DNA of 27,370 bases, taken from NCBI GenBank assembly GCA_002387845.1, contig DGLB01000038.1, forward strand, positions 1 to 27,370, read 5' to 3'. Every line of letters starts with the position of its first letter. Positions within the stretch are counted from its first letter, which is position 1. This document shows positions 16,236 through 24,220 of this stretch, one piece after another. The notes beneath the pieces are model-generated. The model saw only the letters and a list, made by a program, of their open reading frames with translations, made no database searches and was not told the DNA's origin. The stretch is from Stenotrophomonas maltophilia (GTDB taxonomy: Bacteria > Pseudomonadota > Gammaproteobacteria > Xanthomonadales > Xanthomonadaceae). Made by a program: the position numbers and the translations under genes.

Positions 16236-17561
16236 TTACTCGCTCACGCCCCAGCGTTCGGCAATGGCGGCGGCCAACTGCGGCGGGTCGCCGGCAGCCA
16301 TGCCGGCGGCAACCACGGCGCTGGCCGCGATCGGGTCGTAGCAGCCCTCACCGGTCTGCCCGGCCACCCAGCCACCGGCGACGGCCAGCGACAGCGCGTC
16401 GTCGACCAGGCGGGCATCGGCTCCACTGAGCATGACGACCGCACTGTGCGATGCCGGCAATGCACTGACCTGCACGCCTTCAACATCGGCAGTGAAGTAA
16501 AGGCCCCGGTTCTGCACGCCCACGCCGACGTCGTCGGGCAGGATGTAGGCATTGCCGGCGACCACCGGCTGGTCGGATTCGGCCAGCAGCACCGGCAGCG
16601 CCGAGACGCGTGCCATCTGCTTGACCAGGTTGCCGTAACGGCCGCCGTCCAGGCGCATGTAGACCAGCACCGGCACGGCCAGACCGGCCGGCAGCGATGC
16701 CAGCAGCCGGCGCAGCGCATCGGGGCCACCGATGCCGGCCAGCACCAGCACCGCGCCCGGCGCGGCATCGCTGGGTGGCAGCTCTGGTTCCAGTTCGACC
16801 AGCGACAGACCACCGGTGTGTATGTCAGCGGCGGGCGTGTCCTGGGTTTCCTCGGTCACGGGAGCCCGCTCGGCGGCGGCGGGAACCTCGTCGGCCTCAA
16901 CCAGCGACCAGCTGCTGTGGTGTCCCACGGCGGCAGGCGGCGCGGCGGCCGGTACCGGCGGCGGCGCGGTGGGGGGCACGGCTGCCGGCTGCTCGGCGGC
17001 CTGGATCGCAGCCAGGGCTTCCTCCAGTGACAGCGGCTCGCTGTAACCTTCGCGGGCCGGGTACAGGCCATCAGCCGGCACCTCGGGCGCGGCATCGAAA
17101 GCTTCGCGCACGTGGAAGTCCAGCGGCGCATCGGCGTGCAGTTCGGCCGGGGTAACCGGCAGGCCGGGTTCAAGGTCCAGCAGATTTTCCTGCTCCGAAC
17201 CCGGCGGCAGGACATCCTGGTGACCGTGCAGCTTGGCCACCAGGTGCCGCGCCCAGCGCTGGGCTTCCCAGCCTTCGCGACGGGCAGCCAGTTCGGCCTC
17301 ATCGAAGATCAGGGTCAGTGCCGGCGAGGCCAGCACCGGGTCCAGCCGCTCCAGTGCTTCCTCGATGGCCGGCTCCAGTGCAACCAGCACCGCAGCAGCG
17401 CCGACGCCACGCAGGGTGTCGGCCTCCAGCGTGTTGGGGTCTTCTTCCAGCACCACGCTGGCACCGGCCTGGACCAGCGCTTCACGCAGGCGCTCACGCG
17501 CCGGCCCGGTCCGGGCCAGCAGGGCGACCGACAGCGGCGAGATCAACTCATTCTCGGACAC
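16236..17561 (-). CDS. chpB: ChpB-like protein with degenerate CheB methylesterase domain
   Basis: This 441-residue protein sits where chpB, the CheB-like receptor methylesterase, sits in the Pil-Chp operon. Three parts are visible. Residues 10-90 look like a receiver domain without the phospho-accepting Asp (VLVALEP instead). A Pro/Ala-rich and acidic linker follows. From about residue 270 there is a CheB_methylest-like domain (GPDALRRLLASLP, ending with DVEG and AAAIAERWG). Against enteric CheB without gaps, the catalytic Ser164 falls on Gly276 (AGIGG instead of GASTGG) and His190 on Met302, 26 residues later in both. Asp286 falls on Arg384 in SGADARLV. It should therefore lack esterase activity. 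The GTG start at 17561 has GGGGA 7 bases upstream and overlaps chpA by 14 bases; an ATG at 17582 lacks a ribosome site. It could serve as a scaffold. The symbol reflects position. Confidence 0.75.
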   Translation of the reverse strand: MSENELISPLSVALLARTGPARERLREALVQAGASVVLEEDPNTLEADTLRGVGAAAVLVALEPAIEEALERLDPVLASPALTLIFDEAELAARREGWEAQRWARHLVAKLHGHQDVLPPGSEQENLLDLEPGLPVTPAELHADAPLDFHVREAFDAAPEVPADGLYPAREGYSEPLSLEEALAAIQAAEQPAAVPPTAPPPVPAAAPPAAVGHHSSWSLVEADEVPAAAERAPVTEETQDTPAADIHTGGLSLVELEPELPPSDAAPGAVLVLAGIGGPDALRRLLASLPAGLAVPVLVYMRLDGGRYGNLVKQMARVSALPVLLAESDQPVVAGNAYILPDDVGVGVQNRGLYFTADVEGVQVSALPASHSAVVMLSGADARLVDDALSLAVAGGWVAGQTGEGCYDPIAASAVVAAGMAAGDPPQLAAAIAERWGVSE

Positions 17562-20500
17562 GGGCGATCCCCAGCAGGTCATACACGTTTCGCATCAGGT
17601 CCAGCTCCTGGTACGGCTTGCCCAGGTAGCGCTGGACACCGATTTCAAAGGCGCGTTGACGGTGTTTGTCGCCGCTGCGCGAGGTAATCATCACGATCGG
17701 CACATCCTTGTAGCGCGGGTCGGCGCGCATGGTGGTGGCCAGTTCATAGCCGTCCATGCGCGGCATTTCGATATCCAGCAACATCAGGTCGGGCACGCGT
17801 TCTTCCAGGCGCTCCAGCGCTTCGATACCGTCGCGGGCGACCGCCACTTCGAAGTTGTGACGCTCCAGGATGCGGCCGGTGACCTTGCGCATGGTCAACG
17901 AGTCGTCGACCACCATCACCAGCGGGACCTGGCGGTCGCTGGCCTGGGCCGTGGTGTCGACCGGCTTGATCGGGTTGGCCTGGTGACGACGTACCAGCGG
18001 TGCGACGTCCAGGATCACCACGACGCGGCCGTCACCGGTGATGGTCGCGCCGTAGATACCCGGGACCGAGGCGATCTGCAGGCCGACCGGCTTGACCACG
18101 ACTTCGCGGTTGCCCAGCACCTGGTCGATGGCCACGGCGGCGCGCAGTTCACCGGCGCGCACCAGCAGCAACGGCACCTGATCCTGGCCTTCGGCCTTGG
18201 CCTGGCCCTGGCCGACCAGGGTTCCCAGGTCATGCAGGGCGAACTCTTCGCCACCGTAGTGGTAACCGCCATTGGCCGATTCGAAGCGCTCGCGCGAGAT
18301 CCGGCCGATACCACTGACCGAGGCGACCGGCACCGCGAAGGTGGTTTCGCCGATCTGCACGAACACGGCCTGGGTGACCGCCAGGGTCTGCGGCAGGCGC
18401 AGGGTGAAGGTGACGCCCTTGCCACGCACCGAGTGGATGTCCACCGAGCCGCCGAGCTGGCGTACTTCGTTGTGCACCACGTCCATGCCCACGCCGCGTC
18501 CGGCCAGCTGACTGACCTGGTCGGCGGTGCTGAAACCGGCCGCGAAGATCATCGCATCCAGTTCGGCTTCGCTGATCTGCGCGCCGGCGTCGATCAGGCC
18601 ACGCTGTTCGGCACGGCGACGGATCGCGTCGCGGTCCAGGCCAGCACCGTCGTCGGCCACTTCCAGCACGATTTCCGAGCCTTCGCGGCGCAGACGGATG
18701 GCGATTTCGCCTTCCTCCGGCTTGCCTGCCGCGCGACGCTGCTCCGGCGTTTCCAGACCGTGTGCCACCGAGTTGCGCAGCATGTGTTCCAGCGGCGCGA
18801 CCATGCGGTCGAGCACGTTGCGGTCGAGTTCGCCGTGCGTACCGTCGAGGGTGACGTGCACCTGCTTGCCGGTGTCCTGGCCCGCCTGGCGGACCACGCG
18901 ACGCAGGCGCGGCACCAGGCCATCGAACGGCACCATGCGCGCGCGCATCAGGCCATCCTGCAGCTCCGAGCTGACCCGCGACTGCTGTTGCAGCAGCACG
19001 TCGTACTGACGCGACAGGTCATCCAGCACGCCCTGCAGACCGCCAAGGTCGGCTGCCGATTCGTTCAGCGCGCGGCTGAGCTGCTGCAGCGTGGAGAAGC
19101 GGTCCAGTTCCAGCGGATCGAACTTGTGGTCGGCCTGGTCCTGCTCGCGCTGATAACGGGCGACGATCTGCGCTTCGGTTTCCAGATCCAGACGACGCAG
19201 CTGATCGCGCAGACGGGCGTTGGTGCGGTCCAGTTCGGCCATGGCACCGCGGAAGGCACCCAGCTGCTGTTCCAGACGCGAGCGGTAGATCGCCACTTCA
19301 CCGGCATGGTTGACCAGACGGTCAAGCAGGTCGGCGCGCACGCGCACCTGTTCCTGCTGCGGACGGGCCAGCATGTCGTCATCGGCTGCAGCCTCCAGCT
19401 GCACCGGTGCCGACAGCGGAGCCAGTTCGGCCAACGGTGCGCGGGGTTCGACCACGATCGGAGCGACCGGGGCGGCGGCGACGGCCTCGACCGGCGGCAG
19501 CGCCGGCTCAGGCGCAGCAACCACGGCAGCGGGCACTGCGGCTTCCGGCAGATCGGCGTGCGACAGTTCCTCTTCAGCTGCGGCAGCGACCACGGTTTCG
19601 ACCGGCGAGACTTCGATCTGCACCGGCTCGTCGATCTGCACCGGCTCGTCGATCTGAACCGGTTCGTCGACCGTAACCGCCACCTCCTCGACCGCGAGTT
19701 CGGGCGTGACCGGCACAACGGCTGCCACGTCCTCGACGTCGTCCTCCACGTGTTCGACGCGCCCCAGGGTGCGCTGTTCGAACGCGTTGATCAGGTCGGC
19801 CGGCATGGCGACCGCCTGATGGTTGCCGGTACGGGTCAGCATCTGGTGCAGGCGGTCGAAACCACGCTCCAGCAGCTTGACGTCAGCGCGATCAATATCG
19901 GTACGGTTGGCGGCCACGACTTCCAGCAGCGACTCGATGCTGTGGCCGAGGTCGCCGATGGCGTTGATCCCGGCCATGCGTGCACCACCCTTCAGGGTGT
20001 GCAGGTCACGCTGCAGCCCGGCCACCACTTCGCGGTCTTCCGGCGCATCGCGCAGCTCGCTGATCAGGCCGTCGCAGTGATCCAGCAGGTCCTTGCCTTC
20101 TTCCACGAAGATATCCACCAGCTCGCGGTCGAGCTGGCTGAAATCCAAGGGTTCGACGTCGTCCTGGTCGTCCAGCACGTCCTCGTGCGCGGCCTCGTGC
20201 GCTACTGCGGCGACCAGCGGTGCGTCTTCCAGCTCAAACAGCGGTGCGGCGTCGGCTGCCGAACCGGCTTCAACACCGGCGAAGGCATCGCTGTCGTTCT
20301 GGCCTGCCAGGGTGACGTCCAGCGACAGCAGGCCGTCGTCGGCCTCGCGGGTGTCGCCATCGACCACGGTCAGGCCGTCGTCCAGCGCCTGCTGCAGGTC
20401 GACCGGCTCACCGAAGCCGGGGACCGGCGGCAGGACGTCGTCAAGTGCGTGGCCCGGGTCTTCCACCGGGTCGGTGACCAGCGCCGGGTCGAAGTACTGC

Positions 20501-23500
20501 GACAGATCTTCGGCACCGGTGAGTTCCACCGCATCCAGACCCGCATCGACAGCCGGGGCAACGGGTGCGTCGGCACGGGTGTCTTCAACAACGACGCCCG
20601 CTTCCACCTCGACCACGTCTAGGCCCACCGGCAGGTCGGCGTTGAAGTAGGCCGACAGGTCATCGCTACCGGTCAGCTCCTGCACGACCAGGGTGTCTTC
20701 AGCGTCCTCGGCAACCGGTGCCGGCTCGGCGTCGAAGGCGACCACGTTCAGCTGGTCGGCCTCGACGATGGCCTGCTGCAGTTCCGGCGCACTGGTTTCG
20801 TCCAACGTCGCCAGGTCGCCCTGCACGTCGAACTGCGCGGCCAGCGCGGCCAGCTCCTGGGCAGTGGCATCCTGCGCGTCGCGCAGGTTGTGTGCCGGCG
20901 TCGGCTCGAGCGCCATGGCTTCCTCGGCGTCGTCCTCCAGCTCGTCCATGTCAGGCTCGTCGGCGACCAGCGCCGGCCAGCGGGCTTCGGGCAGGGTTTC
21001 GGCCAGGGCCTGCAGACGCGCGGCCAGCTCGGCCTGCGCCGGAATGCGCGGAGCCGGTGCCTGCAGCGCCTGCATGGTGGTGCGGATGGCAGCAGCGGCA
21101 GCATCAAGGGCGGCCACGCCATCCGCATCCGGCAGTGCATCGGCGGCCAGCGAACGCTTGATGAAGCTTTCCGCGGCCCCGGTGACAGCCGTGATTTCCG
21201 GCACGTCGGTCATCGCGAACGCACCGTTCATGGTGTGCACGGCGCGCAGCAGCGCATCGGTGACCGGCTGCGGGGTGACCTTCGCCTGCTGCAACCAGGT
21301 CTGCAAGGTGCCGTGATGGGTTTCGACTTCGGCTTCGAGGATCTCACGCAGCACGTCGTCGATGTTGGCCGGGGTGCCGGTCAACACGTCTTCGACGACA
21401 GCTTCTTCGGCGAAGGCCGCTTCGACCTCCGCCTCGATCACGGCCGGCGCTTCGACCGGCGCTTCGACCGGCGCAACGGTGGCGGCAGCCGGACGCTGCA
21501 GCGGCACGTGGAAGGTCTCCTCGCCCGCAGCAACACGGTCGGCGATCGCCTGCATGGCCTGCAGGTCGGCGTGCACGCGGCTGCCATCACGCAGCGCGGC
21601 GTTCAACTGCGGCAGCACCTCGTACGCCTGGGTGACCATGGCCACCACGGCCGGCGACGCCGGGCGGGTACCGTCGAGCACGCGGTTGAGCATGCCTTCG
21701 ATCTTCCAGCTGAACTCACCCAGCGTGCGCGCACCCACCAGACGCCCACTGCCCTTCAGGGTGTGGAACACGCGGCGGATCGGACGCAGGCGGTCCAGGT
21801 TGTCCGGCGCGGCGCGCCAGACCGGCAACAGGTTGCCCAGGTTGACCAGTTCCTCGTCGAACTCTTCAATGAAGACGTCGCGGATGTCCTGGTCGATGTT
21901 CTCGCCGTCGTCCTCGAAACCGGCTTCGATGCTGTCCACGGTGTCGACGACAGGGTCGCCGGAAACAGCTTCGGTCGGTTCCGGCAGTGCCGGCGCAGTG
22001 CTGAACTGCGCCGCCGCCGCGTCGAGCTCGGCCAGGAAGCGGGCCGACTCGTCATCCAGCTCGATCTTGCCGATCACCGCTTCCTGCACGTTCGCGACCG
22101 GAGCCTGCGAAGACACGGCCACCGGTTCGGCAGCGGCCGGCACATCCTCGAGGGCGGCGTCGGACTGCAGGAACGCCGGCAGCGCTTCCACGTCGAGGGC
22201 GGTACCCGGCTCGATCGTGTCATCCACGTTCAGCGACAGCACGTCGCCGGCATTGTGAAGCGCCTCGTCGACGGTGAATTCGATGGGCTCGTCGTGCAGC
22301 TCCAGCACGTCGCTTTCGGCGGCCACCGGGTCGAACACCGAACCGGCGGTAATCGGCGATGCAGCTGCGGTGTCGAGGTCGGCCTCGATGCCTGCTTCGA
22401 CCTGGAAGCCGTCCAGTGAGATCGGGGCGATATCCAGCGCCGCGCCATCCCAGCGACCGGTAGCGTCATCGCCCTCGGCCTGCACCGGATCGAAGCTGGC
22501 AAAGGTAGGGGCCACTTCATCGTGCGCGGATTCAGCCGCAGCGGCTTCGGCGCGGTCTTCATGGGCCAGCGTCCACTTCGGCGCATCCGCTGCGACCGGC
22601 GCGGTGGAGGCCTCAAACACCAGAGGCGGCAGCACACGTGCGACCGGCGCTTCAGCCGCCGGGGTATCGGCAGCCGCTTCAACCGCAACCGGCATCACCG
22701 TCGCAGGTGCCGGGTCGAAGGTGAAGTCCGGAAGCGGAACCGGGGCGACTTCGCCCGGCGCAGGTGCCGCCGGGGTAACCTCGACCGGCACCGGCTCGAC
22801 CGCGACCGCGGCCACCGGCGCAATCGGCTCCGGCGTGACCGGCTGCACCGGCGTTTCCGCCTCGGCGGCAGCCTGCTGCTCGGCCGGCAGCGGCCAGTAG
22901 CGCAGCGTTTCCAGACTGGTGCGGGTGATGTCCAGGATGTCTTCGCGACCCGGGCGGCGCTCGCGCAGCGCTTCCAGGTAGTACTCCAGGCTGGCCATGG
23001 CGTCGGCCAGGGTGTCCAGCTGGCGACCGCTCGGCACACGCTGGCGGCCAATCAGTTCCACGGCGATGTACTGGCGCACGCCCTGCAGGTAGTCGGCCGG
23101 CAGCGGCAGGTCGAGCATGCGCAGTGCACCGGCGACTTCGCCGAGCAGGCGCGGCACCTCATCCAACTGCTGGTGGTTCCAGTTGGTTTCGATGAAGGCC
23201 ACGAAATGTTCGCGGGCAGCGGCAAAATTGGCGATCGCCTCATGCGCCAGCACTTCCAGCGTGCGACGGCCTTCCACCGCGCTCGGATCGTCTTCGCCGC
23301 TGCCGCTGGCCCCCAGGTGCGCCACCTGGTCATCCAGCGACGCATCCACGTACAGCAGCGCGCCGGCGATATCCAGCAGCATGCCTTCGTCGATCTGCTG
23401 TTCGCCCTGCACCACGCTGGTGAGCGCATCACGCTGCTGCACGACCACGCCGCGGGCCACGCCCAGGCCCATCATGCCCAGGGTATCGGCGACCGCGCCC

Positions 23501-24126
23501 AGTTCGTTGACCTGGGTCTGCAGCTGGGCCGGCTCGCCGCCGGTACGCAGGTGCAGGTCCAGCGCATCCTTGATGCGCAGCAGTTCTTCCTTGACCGCAT
23601 TGCCCACGGTGTCGAGCAGCTCACGGTTGCGGCCGCTCAGGCTGCCGCGCGCGTGGTCCAGCTCGGCTTCGGTAGCACTGGCGCTGTCCGGGGCGAATGC
23701 GAACAGCACGCTTTCATTGATGCCCGGTGCGCCGCGCGCGGCGCGGATCTCGTTGAGCAGCGGCAGCAGCACGATCGGAATATCGCGGTGGCCGTTCTGC
23801 AGACGCTCCAGGTAATCGGGCAGCAGCACGCTGCCGCGCATCAGGGTGGCACAGGCTTCGTCACGGTCCGGCACCTGGCCCGCACCGACGGCGTTGGCCA
23901 GCTGCTCCATTTCTTCGGCGACCATGGCCGGGGCGTACAACTCCACCATGCGCAGGGTGCCCTGCACCTGGTGCAGGTAGCCGGCGCAGAAGCGCATGCG
24001 GCTGCCGTCGGCCGGATCTTCCACGAAGTACTCGACCTCGTTGCGCACCTGGCGCAGGGTCTCGTCCAGCTCCGGCTTGACCCAGCCCAGGGCGGCGTGG
24101 CTCATGGCATCGCGCAGCGTGCTCAT
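17548..24126 (-). CDS. chpA: Hybrid chemosensory histidine kinase ChpA (PilL)
   Basis: ChpA is the central kinase of the Pil-Chp system controlling type IV pili. It is 2192 residues, somewhat shorter than P. aeruginosa ChpA (about 2470). Domains in order: an N-terminal region with an Hpt-like helix (HQVQG, His52), a region of Glu/Ala/Val-rich linker, Hpt modules with HTLKG at His788 and His1376 and a variant HTMNG at His964, a CheA dimerisation part (from about 1590), the ATP domain with N box Asn1785, DDGAGL near 1825 and GVGMD near 1876, a CheW domain from about 1915, and a C-terminal receiver with DD near 2073, Asp2118 and the GKP lysine. HQVQG and HTMNG lack the usual Lys. The ATG at 24126 has GGGAG 7 bases upstream and is coupled to a small ORF; the frame is open to 24312. 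It follows pilJ and overlaps chpB. Confidence 0.94.
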   Translation of the reverse strand: MSTLRDAMSHAALGWVKPELDETLRQVRNEVEYFVEDPADGSRMRFCAGYLHQVQGTLRMVELYAPAMVAEEMEQLANAVGAGQVPDRDEACATLMRGSVLLPDYLERLQNGHRDIPIVLLPLLNEIRAARGAPGINESVLFAFAPDSASATEAELDHARGSLSGRNRELLDTVGNAVKEELLRIKDALDLHLRTGGEPAQLQTQVNELGAVADTLGMMGLGVARGVVVQQRDALTSVVQGEQQIDEGMLLDIAGALLYVDASLDDQVAHLGASGSGEDDPSAVEGRRTLEVLAHEAIANFAAAREHFVAFIETNWNHQQLDEVPRLLGEVAGALRMLDLPLPADYLQGVRQYIAVELIGRQRVPSGRQLDTLADAMASLEYYLEALRERRPGREDILDITRTSLETLRYWPLPAEQQAAAEAETPVQPVTPEPIAPVAAVAVEPVPVEVTPAAPAPGEVAPVPLPDFTFDPAPATVMPVAVEAAADTPAAEAPVARVLPPLVFEASTAPVAADAPKWTLAHEDRAEAAAAESAHDEVAPTFASFDPVQAEGDDATGRWDGAALDIAPISLDGFQVEAGIEADLDTAAASPITAGSVFDPVAAESDVLELHDEPIEFTVDEALHNAGDVLSLNVDDTIEPGTALDVEALPAFLQSDAALEDVPAAAEPVAVSSQAPVANVQEAVIGKIELDDESARFLAELDAAAAQFSTAPALPEPTEAVSGDPVVDTVDSIEAGFEDDGENIDQDIRDVFIEEFDEELVNLGNLLPVWRAAPDNLDRLRPIRRVFHTLKGSGRLVGARTLGEFSWKIEGMLNRVLDGTRPASPAVVAMVTQAYEVLPQLNAALRDGSRVHADLQAMQAIADRVAAGEETFHVPLQRPAAATVAPVEAPVEAPAVIEAEVEAAFAEEAVVEDVLTGTPANIDDVLREILEAEVETHHGTLQTWLQQAKVTPQPVTDALLRAVHTMNGAFAMTDVPEITAVTGAAESFIKRSLAADALPDADGVAALDAAAAAIRTTMQALQAPAPRIPAQAELAARLQALAETLPEARWPALVADEPDMDELEDDAEEAMALEPTPAHNLRDAQDATAQELAALAAQFDVQGDLATLDETSAPELQQAIVEADQLNVVAFDAEPAPVAEDAEDTLVVQELTGSDDLSAYFNADLPVGLDVVEVEAGVVVEDTRADAPVAPAVDAGLDAVELTGAEDLSQYFDPALVTDPVEDPGHALDDVLPPVPGFGEPVDLQQALDDGLTVVDGDTREADDGLLSLDVTLAGQNDSDAFAGVEAGSAADAAPLFELEDAPLVAAVAHEAAHEDVLDDQDDVEPLDFSQLDRELVDIFVEEGKDLLDHCDGLISELRDAPEDREVVAGLQRDLHTLKGGARMAGINAIGDLGHSIESLLEVVAANRTDIDRADVKLLERGFDRLHQMLTRTGNHQAVAMPADLINAFEQRTLGRVEHVEDDVEDVAAVVPVTPELAVEEVAVTVDEPVQIDEPVQIDEPVQIEVSPVETVVAAAAEEELSHADLPEAAVPAAVVAAPEPALPPVEAVAAAPVAPIVVEPRAPLAELAPLSAPVQLEAAADDDMLARPQQEQVRVRADLLDRLVNHAGEVAIYRSRLEQQLGAFRGAMAELDRTNARLRDQLRRLDLETEAQIVARYQREQDQADHKFDPLELDRFSTLQQLSRALNESAADLGGLQGVLDDLSRQYDVLLQQQSRVSSELQDGLMRARMVPFDGLVPRLRRVVRQAGQDTGKQVHVTLDGTHGELDRNVLDRMVAPLEHMLRNSVAHGLETPEQRRAAGKPEEGEIAIRLRREGSEIVLEVADDGAGLDRDAIRRRAEQRGLIDAGAQISEAELDAMIFAAGFSTADQVSQLAGRGVGMDVVHNEVRQLGGSVDIHSVRGKGVTFTLRLPQTLAVTQAVFVQIGETTFAVPVASVSGIGRISRERFESANGGYHYGGEEFALHDLGTLVGQGQAKAEGQDQVPLLLVRAGELRAAVAIDQVLGNREVVVKPVGLQIASVPGIYGATITGDGRVVVILDVAPLVRRHQANPIKPVDTTAQASDRQVPLVMVVDDSLTMRKVTGRILERHNFEVAVARDGIEALERLEERVPDLMLLDIEMPRMDGYELATTMRADPRYKDVPIVMITSRSGDKHRQRAFEIGVQRYLGKPYQELDLMRNVYDLLGIARVRE
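19615..19668 (-). repeat. Tandem 18-bp repeat in chpA linker (three copies)
   Basis: Three head-to-tail copies of an 18-base unit, the third with two changes, encode the repeat DEPVQI, DEPVQI, DEPVQI in a Glu/Val-rich linker between the last Hpt domain and the kinase core. In-frame repeat-length change here would alter linker length without breaking the protein. Confidence 0.85.
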
Positions 24127-24185
24127 GCCGGTTCTCCCGGCAGGTGGGCGCGCGTGTCGTGCTGTGATTTCTCGCGATGCATCAT
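24123..24185 (-). CDS. Small ORF (20 codons) coupled to chpA
   Basis: In the 94-base gap between pilJ and chpA the reading MMHREKSQHDTRAHLPGEPA runs from an ATG at 24185 to a TGA that shares bases with the chpA ATG (ATGA overlap). AAGGA lies 8 bases before the first ATG. A second ATG follows immediately. The product is basic-polar, with no membrane segment. It could be a leader whose translation sets chpA initiation, or a chance reading; it is not a pilK remnant, as no CheR motif is present. Only position and ribosome site support it. Confidence 0.38.
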   Translation of the reverse strand: MMHREKSQHDTRAHLPGEPA

Positions 24186-24220
24186 CTGCTGATTCCTTCC
24201 CTCTTCGCGCTGCCTGCGGG

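Noticed and set aside
15687..17030. A 447-codon plus-strand open frame running out of rsmE
   Set aside because: Antisense to chpC and the chpB-like gene and rich in His/Gln/Arg; no domain seen.
17233..20622. An 1129-codon open reading frame on the plus strand
   Set aside because: It lies antisense to chpA and the chpB-like gene, is rich in His, Arg, Gln and Asp as expected from the complement of high-GC codons, and has no recognisable domain. The opposite strand carries clear kinase motifs.
20890..22419. A 509-codon plus-strand open frame
   Set aside because: Antisense to the chpA linker; composition-driven, no family resemblance.
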